Counted from the first letter of the stretch, positions 16,152 through 25,075 are shown. The stretch is DNA of 64,000 nucleotides from Lysobacterales bacterium (GCA_019510125.1 JAEKKX010000007.1:62001-126000); one strand, 5' to 3'. The notes: generated by a model from the letters alone, not told the origin. Made by a program: numbers and translations.

Positions 16152-16589
16152 TCAGCCGCGAAGCGGCGGTCCGCGTGCGCCGGGCGCGCCCGGCGGGCGT
16201 TGGCCGAAGGACGCGGCGACCGGCAATGCGGGCGGCGCGATCGCGGGCAGGATCGGCGTGGCGACCGCGAGGATCGGCACCGTGGGCGCGAGTCTGCCGA
16301 GCAGCGGGCAGTAGGCGCAGTCGTCGTCGTGCGGCGACGGCGCGGAAGGCGCGGGACGATCTGGCGACCGCGTGGCGCGGAGCTGCGCGATCCGCTTCGC
16401 CGCCGGCGAGTCCGCGCCCAGTCTGCTCGGCGAACACAGCGCGGCGAGGCCGAGCGGCTCGATCGCGCCGTCGCCGCGCAGCGCGCCGGCGATGCGTCCT
16501 GCCGACGGCAGCAGCGCCAGCGCCAGCATCGCCAGCAGGGCGAGGTGGGCGAGGTGGGCGAACGGGCGCTGGGCGCGTGGGCGGGCCAT
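16152..16589 (-). CDS. DUF2946-family protein (copper-linked)
   Basis: 145 residues. N-terminal hydrophobic helix (about 12-32) and a conserved HDDDCAYCPLL motif at residues 87-97, typical of DUF2946 proteins, which occur beside copper chaperones and TonB-dependent copper receptors in proteobacteria. The CxxC with adjacent His/Asp suggests metal binding in the periplasm. It is the first gene of the copper module; a gap of about 160 bases, in which I see no gene, separates it from the 44-residue protein. Confidence 0.8.
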   Translation of the reverse strand: MARPRAQRPFAHLAHLALLAMLALALLPSAGRIAGALRGDGAIEPLGLAALCSPSRLGADSPAAKRIAQLRATRSPDRPAPSAPSPHDDDCAYCPLLGRLAPTVPILAVATPILPAIAPPALPVAASFGQRPPGAPGARGPPLRG

Positions 16590-16839
16590 CGCCGCGGAGT
16601 ATAGCGGCGGCGCCGAAGCCGCCTTTGCGGCAGATCAAGTGTGCGGACGCGTGCGCGGACCGGTGCGCGCACGTGTGTGCTGACGCATGCCCTGATCGGT
16701 TTGCGCCGATCCATGGCGGCGCGAGGGGACGCGGCGAACGACGACCCGATCGCGTCGGCGCGATCCGTTGTTCGCGACGGACGCGCCGACGGCGGACGCG
16801 ATGCCGCGCCCGCCGTCGGAATGGAGCGGTGCGACGCCG

Positions 16840-17451
16840 TCAGGGACGGCAGTCGACGACGTTGCCGTTGGCGTCGTGGCAGGTCGCGGTGCGGCTGTAG
16901 CCGTCGTCCTTGTTGCCGGTGACGGTGGCGTCGTAGCTGTTGCCGTTGCGGCCGGTGGCGTCGACGCTGCGGTCGATCTGGCCGTCGACCAGCTTCGTGT
17001 CGGCGTCGTACTGGCCGCCCTGCGCGCCGGTGGCGTGGGTGCTGCGGCTGGCGTCGATGCTGCCGTCCGCGCCGCGGGTGGCGTTGCCCTGGGTGCTGCC
17101 GCTGCTGCGCGCGCTGTTCCACTGCGCGCCGGACTGGTGCTGCGCGCTGCCGTCGGCGTTCCAGGTGGTGCTGCCGGCGCGGCCGGCGGTGCCGCCGTTC
17201 GGGCCGCGCACCACCGCGCCGCTGGCGGCCTGGCCGTTGCCCTGGCCGTCGGTCTTCACGCCGCGGGCGCGGGCGATGCCGCCGCCGTTCGGGCCGCGCG
17301 CGCCGGAGGCGCGGCCGGCGGTGACGCCGCCTTCGGCGTTGTGGACCGCGCCGCGGGCCTTGACGCGGCCGGCGGCGTCGGCGTCGTGGGGCGCCAGCGC
17401 GAACGCGGCGGCGAGGGTGAACAGGGCGAGGAAGATGTTGTTCGGGGTCAT
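16840..17451 (-). CDS. Secreted Gly/Ser/Asn-rich repetitive protein
   Basis: 203 residues. Signal peptide of about 26 residues (cleavage after DADA), then a low-complexity Gly/Asn/Ser/Arg region with irregular repeats, for example RGPNGG at two places (SGARGPNGG and GAVVRGPNGG) and variations on DGSxxxSR. Two cysteines at the C-terminus (TCHDANGNVVDCRP) could form a disulfide. I know no function. It is co-directional with and immediately downstream of the Spy/CpxP-like gene (68-base gap), hinting at shared control by the divergent two-component system. Confidence 0.7.
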   Translation of the reverse strand: MTPNNIFLALFTLAAAFALAPHDADAAGRVKARGAVHNAEGGVTAGRASGARGPNGGGIARARGVKTDGQGNGQAASGAVVRGPNGGTAGRAGSTTWNADGSAQHQSGAQWNSARSSGSTQGNATRGADGSIDASRSTHATGAQGGQYDADTKLVDGQIDRSVDATGRNGNSYDATVTGNKDDGYSRTATCHDANGNVVDCRP

Positions 17452-17519
17452 GGCGAGGGTTTCCGGAAGAAAGGGACGGGGAGGCGGGGTTGGGGGAGCG
17501 GGTCGGGGTGGAAGAACGG

Positions 17520-17987
17520 TCAGGACTGCGCCGCGAACAGCGACACCAGGCGTTCGCGCAGTTGCGCGACGCGGTCGAGGCGCGCGGCCATCGCCTTGCG
17601 CACCCGGGCCTGCTCGTCCGGGGTCAGCGATTCGTAGAGATCGAGCTGGCGTTCGCGCAGCGCGCGGGCTTCGGCCAGGTGCGCGTCGAACCGGCGCTGG
17701 GCGTCGTCGGAGAACGCGCGCAGGTCGGGCGCGGGCTGGTCGAGCAGGGTGCGGAATTCGGTGACGCCGCTGCGCAGGTCCTCGCGGCCGACCGCGCGCA
17801 TCGCCAGCGCTTCGCTGCGCAGGGCGTCCCACTGTTTCGCGTGCGCCGGGGCGAGCTTCAGCTCGGCCGCCGACGGCGGCAGGAAGCCGTCGCCGCGACC
17901 GGCGAGGCGCGGAGCGGAAAGGGCGGAGGTCGCGGCCAGCGAGGCGGTCAGCGCGGCGGCCAGGTAGAGCATGTGGCGGGTCTTCAT
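17520..17987 (-). CDS. Spy/CpxP-like periplasmic LTxxQ protein
   Basis: 155 residues. Signal peptide of about 24 residues (ALSA), then an all-helical Spy/CpxP-like domain. The family's LTxxQ motif is present as SLTPDEQARV, followed by a basic Arg-rich helix. Relatives act as ATP-independent chaperones or as periplasmic metal/envelope stress sensors. It is transcribed away from an OmpR/EnvZ-like pair across a 200-base intergenic region, the same layout as cpxP beside cpxRA in enterobacteria. Confidence 0.82.
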   Translation of the reverse strand: MKTRHMLYLAAALTASLAATSALSAPRLAGRGDGFLPPSAAELKLAPAHAKQWDALRSEALAMRAVGREDLRSGVTEFRTLLDQPAPDLRAFSDDAQRRFDAHLAEARALRERQLDLYESLTPDEQARVRKAMAARLDRVAQLRERLVSLFAAQS

Positions 17988-18188
17988 CGGGCGGCTCCGG
18001 GAGGCGCGGGGGTGTGGCGACAGCGTGCCGTCCGCGACGCCTGGAGGCGTGTCGCGATTGCCCCGGGATGCGACCGAAGGTGTCCGCGGCGCGATCCGGA
18101 CACATTCGTTTACATGTCGGCGGCGCCGGGCCGCCGCCGCGCCGCCGCCGCGGCTTGTCCGGGGCCCGCCGGCGGCGACAATGGCCGC
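17988..18188. promoter_or_regulatory. Divergent control region between the Spy-like gene and the two-component genes
   Basis: 201 bases between two divergent starts. It contains a locally AT-richer patch (about 18100-18116, ACACATTCGTTTACATGT) in very GC-rich DNA. The complement includes one perfect GTAAA half-site of the CpxR box type but the second half does not match, so CpxR-like recognition is only a possibility. No convincing -35/-10 pair was assigned. Confidence 0.4.
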
Positions 18189-18998
18189 ATGAACGCCTCC
18201 ACCGATCCCCGCCACGCGCCCCACGCCGGACAGGGTCCTGATCGCCCCGCCGATCGCACTCCCGACCAGGAGGCGTCGCCGGCCGCCGCGCCCGCGCCGC
18301 GGGTGCTGGTGGTCGACGACGACCTGCGCCTGCGCGACCTGCTGCTGCGCTATCTCGGCCAGCAGGGCTTCGAGACCCTGTCCGCCGGCGACGGACGCGA
18401 ACTCGACCGCCAGCTCTCGCGCCACCACGTCGACCTGATCGTGCTCGACGTGATGCTGCCGGGCGAGGACGGGCTGTCGATCTGCCGCCGCCTGCGCGGC
18501 CAGGGCGTGGAGACGCCGATCGTCATGCTCACCGCGAAGGGCGACGACATCGACCGCATCGTCGGCCTGGAGATCGGCGCCGACGACTACATGCCCAAGC
18601 CGGGCAATCCGCGCGAACTGGTCGCGCGCATCCGCGCCGTGCTGCGCCGGGGCCGCGGCGTGCCCGGCGCGCCGCGGGCGGCGGGCGGCAAGGTCGCGTT
18701 CGGCGCCTGCGAACTGGACCTCGGTGCGCGCACGCTGCACCGCGACGGCCGCGAAGTGCGCATGACCACCGGCGAATTCGCGGTGCTCGCGGCGCTGGTG
18801 CAGCGCCCGCGGCAGGCGCTGACCCGCGACCAGTTGATGAGCGCCGCGCGCGGGCGCGAGCACGACGCCTTCGACCGCAGCATGGACGTGATGGTCAGCC
18901 GCCTGCGCAAGCTGGTCGAGGACGATCCGAAGCATCCGCGCTGGCTGCAGACAGTGTGGGGCACCGGCTACGTGTTCGTGCCCGAAGGCGCGCCGTGA
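18189..18998 (+). CDS. OmpR-family response regulator
   Basis: 269 residues. About 37 disordered residues, receiver domain (Asp43-45 acidic cluster, phospho-acceptor Asp87 in VLDVMLPGEDG, Lys137), then a winged-helix DNA-binding domain ending TVWGTGYVFVPEG. It resembles OmpR itself (IGADDYMPKP and NPREL), but the residue following Lys-Pro is Gly139 where OmpR has a near-invariant Phe (KPFNPREL). The ATG at 18189 is preceded by no strong Shine-Dalgarno. The stop overlaps the kinase GTG start, so the two are co-translated. Confidence 0.92.
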   Translation: MNASTDPRHAPHAGQGPDRPADRTPDQEASPAAAPAPRVLVVDDDLRLRDLLLRYLGQQGFETLSAGDGRELDRQLSRHHVDLIVLDVMLPGEDGLSICRRLRGQGVETPIVMLTAKGDDIDRIVGLEIGADDYMPKPGNPRELVARIRAVLRRGRGVPGAPRAAGGKVAFGACELDLGARTLHRDGREVRMTTGEFAVLAALVQRPRQALTRDQLMSAARGREHDAFDRSMDVMVSRLRKLVEDDPKHPRWLQTVWGTGYVFVPEGAP

Positions 18999-20275
18999 CC
19001 CCGCGGACGCTGCAGGCGCGGCTGGTGCTGCTGCTGGCCGGCGTGGTGGTGGCCGCGCTGGCCGCCGCCACCGCGGCGTTCGGGCTGTCCACCCGCCAGC
19101 CCGGCGGCGAACGGCTGGTGCGCACGCTGCACGCGCAGGCGCTGGCGGCCGATGCGCTGCTCGCGCAGGGCGATGTCGCGGCGACCCGCGACGGCCTGCG
19201 CGCGCTGGCGATCGACTGGCGCGCGACGCCGCCGGCCGACGAAGGCGCGCGCATGCCGTTCCTCGAACGCACCGGCGCACGGGTCGCCGCGCGCCTGCCC
19301 GGGCGCGCGCTGCGCTGGTCGGGCTCGCCGGCGCGGCTGTGGGTGCAGGCGCGGCCGCCGGCGCAGGGGTGGTTCGGGATTCCGGTGGCCGGCGCGCGCG
19401 AACCGCTGCGCCGCGGGCTGCTGCTGTCGCTGCTGGCGATCGGCGCGCTGGTGCTGGCCGCGTCGGCGTGGTTCGCGCGCGGGCTGGCGCGGCCGCTGCA
19501 GCGACTGGCCGCGGCCGCGCCGGGGATCGTCGCCGGCGACCCGCCGCCGCCGCTGCCGGCCGGCGCCAGCGCCGAGATCGGCGAACTGCGCGACGCGCTC
19601 GCCGACGCGGCCGAGCGCACCCGCGCCGCCGCGCGCGACCGCGAACTGATGCTGGCCGGCATTTCCCACGACATGCGCACCCCGCTGGCGCGGCTGCGTT
19701 ACGCGCTGGCCCTGGCGCCGGAGGTGGGCGACGACGATCGCGCGGGCATGGAGCGCGACATCGACGAACTGGACGCCATCGTCGGCCAGTTCATCGACTT
19801 CGTCCGCGACGGCCGCGACGAGCTCGCGGAGCCGGTCGACCTGGTCGCCCTGCTGCATGCTGTCGCCGACGACCAGGGCCGCCACGGTCGCGCGTGGACG
19901 CTCCGCCTGCCGCCGGAGGCGACGGCGCCGGCCCGGCCGCTGGCGCTGCGCCGGGCGCTGGCCAACCTGCTCGACAACGCCGCGCGCCACGGCGCCGCGC
20001 CGTTCGAGATCGAACTGGACACGGTCGACGCCGGCTGGCGGGTCCGCGTGATGGATCGCGGCCCCGGCGTGCCCGAGGCGGCGATGGCCGGGCTGGGGCG
20101 GCCGTTCCACCGGGTCGACGCCGCCCGCGGGACGCCGGGCAGCGGCCTGGGGTTGGCGAGCGTGGCGCGGGTCGCGGCGGTCCACGGCGGCGGGCTGGTC
20201 CTCCACAACCGCATCGGGGGCGGTCTGATCGTCGAGCTGACCCTGGCGGCGGACCGGCCGCGGGGCGCCGACTGA
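18995..20275 (+). CDS. EnvZ-like sensor histidine kinase
   Basis: 426 residues. Two membrane helices (about residues 10-30 and 140-160) flank a periplasmic loop of roughly 110 residues. HAMP-like linker follows, then the H-box GISHDMRTPLARLR with His225, and catalytic motifs LANLLDNAARHG, DRGPGVP and GSGLGLASV. The stretch DIDELDAIVGQFIDFVR is close to EnvZ. It should phosphorylate the preceding OmpR-like regulator. GTG start inside the regulator's stop; a longer frame lacks a sensible start. Its own TGA lies in the loop of a long perfect hairpin. Confidence 0.92.
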   Translation: MTPRTLQARLVLLLAGVVVAALAAATAAFGLSTRQPGGERLVRTLHAQALAADALLAQGDVAATRDGLRALAIDWRATPPADEGARMPFLERTGARVAARLPGRALRWSGSPARLWVQARPPAQGWFGIPVAGAREPLRRGLLLSLLAIGALVLAASAWFARGLARPLQRLAAAAPGIVAGDPPPPLPAGASAEIGELRDALADAAERTRAAARDRELMLAGISHDMRTPLARLRYALALAPEVGDDDRAGMERDIDELDAIVGQFIDFVRDGRDELAEPVDLVALLHAVADDQGRHGRAWTLRLPPEATAPARPLALRRALANLLDNAARHGAAPFEIELDTVDAGWRVRVMDRGPGVPEAAMAGLGRPFHRVDAARGTPGSGLGLASVARVAAVHGGGLVLHNRIGGGLIVELTLAADRPRGAD

Positions 20276-20293
20276 GCGCCCCGCGGCCGGTCC
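20251..20293 (+). terminator. 18-bp perfect stem-loop spanning the stop codon of the EnvZ-like kinase
   Basis: Arms 20251-20268 (GGACCGGCCGCGGGGCGC) and 20276-20293 are exact reverse complements; the 7-base loop CGACTGA ends with the kinase stop codon. A short T-containing run (CTTTAT) follows at about 20301. It is a plausible intrinsic terminator for the two-component operon, or an mRNA 3'-end stabiliser. Confidence 0.7.
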
Positions 20294-20402
20294 GCCGGAC
20301 CCTTTATGGCAGAATGCCGGGCCGCCTCCGCCGAATCGCGCCCGATGCCGGTTTCCGTCCCGACCCGTCCCGCTGTCCCGCACCGTCGGCGAGCCCGCTG
20401 AC

Positions 20403-20783
20403 ATGGCCGACCAGACCGGACACCTGCCGCGCACGCCGGCACGCATTTTCAAGGCCGCGAAATGGTCCTGGCAGGGGCTGCGCGCGGCCTGGCTGCACGA
20501 GTCGTCGTTCCGGCTGGAGGTCTACCTGCTGGTCGCGCTGGCGCCGCTGGCCTGGTGGCTGGGCGGCAACGCGATCGAGCGCGCGCTGCTGATCGGCAGT
20601 TGCCTGCTGGTGCTCAGCGCCGAGCTGCTGAACTCCGCGGTCGAGGCGGTGATCGAGCGCTACGGCCCGGAGTTCCACGAACTGGCCGGGCGCGCCAAGG
20701 ACATGGGCTCGGCGGCCGTGTTCGTGCTGATGATGAACGTCCTGCTGGTCTGGGGCCTGATCCTCGGCGAGCGCTACCTCTGA
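20403..20783 (+). CDS. dgkA: Diacylglycerol kinase (prokaryotic DgkA type)
   Basis: 126 residues with three membrane helices, the size of E. coli DgkA. The enzyme phosphorylates diacylglycerol to phosphatidate at the inner membrane and recycles lipid left over from osmoregulated glucan or LPS modification. The catalytic surface helix and Glu (LSAELLNSAVEAVIE) and the RAKDMGSAAV motif are intact. Not evidently in operon with the kinase upstream, from which a terminator hairpin separates it. Confidence 0.95.
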   Translation: MADQTGHLPRTPARIFKAAKWSWQGLRAAWLHESSFRLEVYLLVALAPLAWWLGGNAIERALLIGSCLLVLSAELLNSAVEAVIERYGPEFHELAGRAKDMGSAAVFVLMMNVLLVWGLILGERYL

Positions 20784-20865
20784 GCGGTCGCCGCCCTCAA
20801 CGGCGGCCACCTCCGACCTTCCGGCCGCGCCGACGCGCGGTCCCCACGGAACCGAACCCAAGACG

Positions 20866-21600
20866 ATGCTGGCATTGCTTTCCGATCCGCAGGCGTGGAT
20901 CACCCTCTTCACCCTCAGCGCGATCGAGATCGTGCTGGGCATCGACAACCTGGTGTTCATCTCGATCGCGGTGTCCAAGCTGCCGTACGAGCGACGCGAG
21001 AAGGCGCGCAAGTTCGGCATCGCGGTGGCCTGCATCACCCGCATCTGCCTGCTGCTCACGCTGGCGTGGCTGGCCGGGCTGACCCAGGACCTGTTCTCGG
21101 TCTTCGGGCAGGGAATCTCCATCCGCGATCTGGTGCTGATCCTCGGCGGCGTGTTCCTGCTGGTGAAGGGCTACGGCGAGATCCGCGACATCATCGCCGG
21201 CGAGGGCGAAGCCGAGGACATCGACACCCGGCCCAAGAGCGCGTTCTGGGCGGTGATCGCGCAGATCGCGGTGATCGACATCGTGTTTTCGCTGGACTCG
21301 GTGATCGCCGCGGTCGGCATGGCCAACCAGAAGCCGGTGATGGTCGGCGCGATCCTGCTGGCGGTGGCGGTGATGCTGTGGGCGGCGACGCCGATCGGCC
21401 GCTTCATCGACAACAACCCGACGATCAAGATGCTGGCGCTGGCCTTCATCATGCTGGTCGGCGGGTTCCTGGTCGCCGAGGGCCTCGGGGCGCACGTGCC
21501 CAAGGGCTACATCTACTTCGCGATGGGCTTCTCCGCGGCGGTCGAATCGCTGAACCTGTGGGCGAAGAAGCGCGCCCGCGAGCGCGGCGTGCCGGAATGA
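20866..21600 (+). CDS. TerC-family integral membrane protein
   Basis: 244 residues, seven or so membrane helices. The TerC signature acidic motifs are present: EIVLGIDNLVFIS in helix 1 and VIDIVFSLDSVIAAVGM midway, both with membrane Asp/Glu thought to bind metal ions. Relatives (E. coli YgdQ, Alx, YoaE core) affect Mn or tellurite handling, or protein export metalation. The stop overlaps the start of the next lipoprotein gene (ATGA). Confidence 0.9.
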   Translation: MLALLSDPQAWITLFTLSAIEIVLGIDNLVFISIAVSKLPYERREKARKFGIAVACITRICLLLTLAWLAGLTQDLFSVFGQGISIRDLVLILGGVFLLVKGYGEIRDIIAGEGEAEDIDTRPKSAFWAVIAQIAVIDIVFSLDSVIAAVGMANQKPVMVGAILLAVAVMLWAATPIGRFIDNNPTIKMLALAFIMLVGGFLVAEGLGAHVPKGYIYFAMGFSAAVESLNLWAKKRARERGVPE

Positions 21601-21950
21601 CCGCGCTGCGCGGGCTGCGTGCGATGCTGCTGCCGGGCCTGATCGCCTCGGTCGCCGCCTGCGCGCCCGAAGCGCCGTCCACGCCGGCCGCGCCCGCGTC
21701 CGCGCCCGCGCCCGCCCCTGCATCGGCGCCGCCGCCGGCATCGCCTGCGCCGGTGCTCCTCCCGCCGCCGGGCCTGCCGCAGCGGCCGTTCGCGCCCGCC
21801 GCGCAGCCGGTGGAACAGCCGGTGCCGCCGGTGGTTCCGCCGGGCGGCCTGCCGGTGCCGCTTCCGCCGGGCCCGGGCGCGCCGCCGCCGCCGCAGCCGG
21901 TCCCGGTGACCGGCCCGGGGGTGGGGCCGCCGCACCCGCCGGGCGGCTGA
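21597..21950 (+). CDS. Proline-rich small lipoprotein
   Basis: 117 residues. N-terminal signal with a lipobox VAAC (Cys22), so lipidation by Lgt is expected. The mature part is almost entirely Pro, Ala, Gly and Val (PPP and PAP runs, no aromatic residue but one Phe), an extended flexible chain. It begins in the ATGA overlap with terC. Codon usage is consistent with coding despite low complexity. No family is recognised; a spacer or envelope-spanning role is a guess. Confidence 0.6.
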   Translation: MTALRGLRAMLLPGLIASVAACAPEAPSTPAAPASAPAPAPASAPPPASPAPVLLPPPGLPQRPFAPAAQPVEQPVPPVVPPGGLPVPLPPGPGAPPPPQPVPVTGPGVGPPHPPGG

Positions 21951-22030
21951 CGCCGGCCGATCCGCGATCGCGCGTTGCGTCGCGCGGGGGCGGGTGCTGG
22001 AATGGCGGCTCAGCTCATCGGAGACCGACC

Positions 22031-22630
22031 ATGCGCGCCATGCGATTCCTGCTCGCCATGCTGCTCGCCGCCAGCCTGTCCGGCTGCGGCTACAACGAGA
22101 TCCAGCGCCAGGACGAAGCGGTGAAGGCGTCGTGGTCGCAGGTGCTCAACGTCTACAAGCGCCGCGCCGACCTCATCCCAAATCTGGTGGCGACGGTGAA
22201 GGGCTACGCCCAGCAGGAGCAGACCGTGCTGCTCGGCGTCACCGAGGCCCGCGCCAAGGTCGGCCAGATCCAGGTGAACCCCGAGGACGCCGACTCTCTC
22301 AAGCGGTTCCAGCAGGCCCAGGGCGAACTGTCCGGCGCGCTGTCGCGGCTGCTGGTGGTCAGCGAGAACTATCCGCAACTGAAGTCCGACCAGGTGTTCA
22401 TCGGCCTGCAGACCCAGCTCGAAGGCACCGAGAACCGGATCACGGTCGAACGCCAGCGCTACATCGAGGCGGTGCAGACCTACAACACGACGATCCGCGA
22501 GTTCCCGGTGAACCTCACCGCCAAGATGTTCGGCTACAAGCCCAAGCCGAACTTCACGGTCGAGGACGAGGCGAAGATCCAGGACGCGCCGACCGTCGAT
22601 TTCGGCGCGCCCAAGCCCGCGGGCGGCTGA
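22031..22630 (+). CDS. LemA-family lipoprotein
   Basis: 199 residues. Signal with lipobox LSGC (Cys19), followed by the LemA helical domain (NEIQRQDEAVKASWSQVLN, YKRRADLIPNLVATVKGYA and TTIREFPVNL). LemA proteins are membrane-attached four-helix bundles that occur beside TPM-domain proteins, as here; their molecular role is undetermined. AG-rich ribosome site (GGAGACC) lies 8 bases upstream of the ATG. Confidence 0.93.
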   Translation: MRAMRFLLAMLLAASLSGCGYNEIQRQDEAVKASWSQVLNVYKRRADLIPNLVATVKGYAQQEQTVLLGVTEARAKVGQIQVNPEDADSLKRFQQAQGELSGALSRLLVVSENYPQLKSDQVFIGLQTQLEGTENRITVERQRYIEAVQTYNTTIREFPVNLTAKMFGYKPKPNFTVEDEAKIQDAPTVDFGAPKPAGG

Positions 22631-22649
22631 CCGCGGCGCCGACGCCCCG

Positions 22650-23543
22650 GTGATCGCGATGCCGCAGGTCCTGCGCACGGCCGTCGCCGCGCTGCTCGCA
22701 TGCGCGTTCGCGCTGTGCGCGTGGCAGGCGCGGGCGGTGGCGCTGGCGCCGATCCCGGCGCTCGACGCGCCGGTGGTCGACACCACCGGCACGCTGTCGG
22801 CGGCGGAGGTCTCGCGGCTGCAGGCGCAGGCGCTGGACCTGCAGCGGCGCAAGGGCAGCCAGTTGCAGGTGCTGATCGTGCCGACCACCGCGCCGGAGAG
22901 CATCGAACAGTACGCCCAGCGCGTGTACGACCAGTGGAAGCTCGGCCGCAGGGAAGTCGACGACGGCGTGCTGCTGCTGGTCGCCAAGGACGACCACCTC
23001 GCGCGGATCCAGACCGGCTACGGCCTGGAGGGCGCGATCCCCGACATCGCCGCCGGCCGCATCATCCAGGAATACCTGGTGCCGAAATTCCGCGCCGGCG
23101 ACTTCGCCGGCGGTCTCGACGACGCCACCGCGCAACTGGTGCGGCTGATCGACGGCGAATCGCTGCCCCCGCCGATGGCGCCGAGCGCATCGAACGGCGG
23201 CGGTGGCGACGACTTCGGTGCGCTGTTCCTGCCGATCTTCCTGCTGCTGGTCTTCCGCAGCGTGTTCGGCGGGCTGCCGCGCGTCGTGCGGATGCCGCTG
23301 TTCGCGGGCGGCGCGGGGCTGGTGACCTGGCTGCTGACGTCCTCGTTGCCGATGACCGCGATCGCCGCGGTCATCGGCCTGCTGATCGGCGCGATCGGCG
23401 TCAGCTCGCGGCGCTACGCGCGGGATTCCGGCTGGGGCAACTGGGGCGGCGGATCGTCGGGCGGCGGTTGGTCCGGCGGCGGTGGCGGCTGGTCCGGCGG
23501 CGGCGGCGGCAGCGGGGGCGGCGGCGCCTCCGGAAGCTGGTAG
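22650..23543 (+). CDS. TPM-domain (YgcG-like) membrane protein
   Basis: 297 residues. Signal peptide, extracytoplasmic TPM domain ([20 protein letters not shown] ... [10 protein letters not shown], about residues 38-175), two membrane helices near 195-245 and a Gly/Ser/Trp-rich tail made of repeated GGGWSGGGG units. Gly-rich C-termini are characteristic of the YgcG family. It follows lemA by 19 bases and precedes a second TPM gene. Start may be GTG 22650 or ATG 22659; both give a signal peptide. Confidence 0.9.
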   Translation: MIAMPQVLRTAVAALLACAFALCAWQARAVALAPIPALDAPVVDTTGTLSAAEVSRLQAQALDLQRRKGSQLQVLIVPTTAPESIEQYAQRVYDQWKLGRREVDDGVLLLVAKDDHLARIQTGYGLEGAIPDIAAGRIIQEYLVPKFRAGDFAGGLDDATAQLVRLIDGESLPPPMAPSASNGGGGDDFGALFLPIFLLLVFRSVFGGLPRVVRMPLFAGGAGLVTWLLTSSLPMTAIAAVIGLLIGAIGVSSRRYARDSGWGNWGGGSSGGGWSGGGGGWSGGGGGSGGGGASGSW

Positions 23544-23551
23544 ACGGCCCG

Positions 23552-24040
23552 ATGCGACTCTTGCGCCATCTCTTCGCCCGCTCCGCGCATCGCCTGTTCC
23601 CGCAGGACCGGCTCGAACGCATCGCCGCGGCCATCGCCGCCGACGAGGCGCGGCATCGCGGCGAACTGTGCTTCGCGGTGGAAGCGGCGCTGCCATGGCC
23701 CGCGCTGCGCCGGGGCCTGCCGGCGCGGGCGCGGGCGGAACAGGCGTTCGCCGACCTGCGGGTGTGGGACACCCGCGAGAACAACGGCCTGCTGATCTTC
23801 CTGCTGCTGGCCGACCGCCGGATCGAGATCGTCGCCGATCGTGGCCTCGCCGCGGTCAGCGCCGAACAGTGGCGCGGGGTCTGCCTGGCGATGGAGGAGC
23901 GGATGGCCGCCGGCGATCCCGAAACCGCGGTGCTGCGCGGGGTGGCCGCCGCCGGCGACCTGCTGGCGGCGCACTTCCCGCGCATCGACGGCACGGCCGA
24001 CGTCAACGAACTGCCCGACCTGCCGCGGATCCTCGATTAG
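23552..24040 (+). CDS. TPM-domain protein (second copy)
   Basis: 162 residues. A single TPM domain ([39 protein letters not shown]) without signal peptide or membrane helix, as in the cytosolic-facing partner usually encoded third in lemA-TPM-TPM operons. It starts 8 bases after the preceding gene. Its stop codon is embedded in a 15-base tandem repeat. Confidence 0.85.
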   Translation: MRLLRHLFARSAHRLFPQDRLERIAAAIAADEARHRGELCFAVEAALPWPALRRGLPARARAEQAFADLRVWDTRENNGLLIFLLLADRRIEIVADRGLAAVSAEQWRGVCLAMEERMAAGDPETAVLRGVAAAGDLLAAHFPRIDGTADVNELPDLPRILD

Positions 24041-24075
24041 CGCGCCCTCGATTAGCGCGCCCCCGATTGGCGCGC
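24031..24075. repeat. 15-base tandem repeat overlapping the TPM gene stop codon
   Basis: Three copies of CCTCGATTAGCGCGC (third copy CCCCGATTGGCGCGC). The first contains the gene's TAG stop. A 15-base period keeps the reading frame, so slippage would change length after the stop without affecting the protein. Confidence 0.85.
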
Positions 24076-24154
24076 CCCCGGCCGGCGCGACGCCGGCGGG
24101 CAGCCTCCGGCCGGGTCCGGCACAATAGGGACTTCCGCCGCTGCCCGTGCCCCG

Positions 24155-25075
24155 ATGACGTTCCTGCACCAGCTCGACCCGATCATGGTCCAGTTCCCCG
24201 AGTTCTCGCTGTTCGGGAACACGTTCCATCCCGCGGTCCACTGGTACGGCGTGATGTACCTGCTGGGCTTCACCGCGGCCTGGCTGCTCGGCCGCAGCCG
24301 GGTGCGCGCCGGGCGCCTGCCGGGCGTGGACGAACAGGCGTACGGCGACCTGCTGTTCTACAGCATGCTCGGGGTGATCTTCGGCGCCCGCATCGGCTAC
24401 ATCCTGGTCTACGACCTGCAGGCCTACGTCGCCGACCCGATGCAGGTCTTCCGCATCTGGGAAGGCGGCATGAGCTTCCACGGCGGCCTGGTCGGGGTGC
24501 TGCTCGCCTCGCTGTGGTGGGCGCGCAAGCACCGCATGCACTATTTCGACGTCGTCGATTTTGTCGCGCCGCTGGTGCCGCCGGGGCTGGGCTTCGGCCG
24601 GCTCGGCAACTTCATCAACGGCGAGCTGTGGGGCAAGTACACCCACGGCGGCTGGGGGGTGATCTTCCCGCGCGCCGAGCCCGACCTGCAGGGCTACGAC
24701 GCCGCCACGCTGCAGGCGATGCACGCCAGCGGCGCGCTGGACGCGGTGGCCCGGCACCCCTCGCAGCTCTACCAGTTCGCGCTGGAGGGCGTGACCCTGT
24801 TCTGCGTGCTGTGGTGGTTCTCGCGCAAGCCGCGCCCGCGCTACGCCGTCGCCGGGCTGTTCGCGCTGCTGTACGGCTGCTTCCGCTTCCTGGTCGAATT
24901 CGTGCGCCTGCCCGACGCGCAGATCGGCTACCTCGCCTTCGGCTGGCTGACGATGGGCCAGGTGCTGAGCCTGCCGCTGGTGGCGCTCGGGCTGGTGCTG
25001 CTGTGGCTGTCGCGGCGCGCGCCGGTGCTGCAGCCGCAGCCGCCGGTCGCCGCCGCGCGGGAGGCCACGGCATGA
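24155..25075 (+). CDS. lgt: Prolipoprotein diacylglyceryl transferase Lgt
   Basis: 306 residues, seven membrane helices. Lgt transfers diacylglycerol from phosphatidylglycerol to the lipobox Cys. Key motifs are present: MSFHGGL (catalytic-site His), [15 protein letters not shown] with Arg149, Asn152 and Glu157, and the C-terminal RFLVEFVR. Start ATG overlaps no gene; the stop overlaps thyA (ATGA), the conserved lgt-thyA pairing in gammaproteobacteria. A paralogue occurs at 39679. Confidence 0.96.
   Translation: MTFLHQLDPIMVQFPEFSLFGNTFHPAVHWYGVMYLLGFTAAWLLGRSRVRAGRLPGVDEQAYGDLLFYSMLGVIFGARIGYILVYDLQAYVADPMQVFRIWEGGMSFHGGLVGVLLASLWWARKHRMHYFDVVDFVAPLVPPGLGFGRLGNFINGELWGKYTHGGWGVIFPRAEPDLQGYDAATLQAMHASGALDAVARHPSQLYQFALEGVTLFCVLWWFSRKPRPRYAVAGLFALLYGCFRFLVEFVRLPDAQIGYLAFGWLTMGQVLSLPLVALGLVLLWLSRRAPVLQPQPPVAAAREATA

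Noticed and set aside
18100-18120. Possible CpxR box between the Spy-like gene and the two-component genes
   Set aside because: Only one perfect GTAAA half-site; the second half matches two of five bases, so not called.
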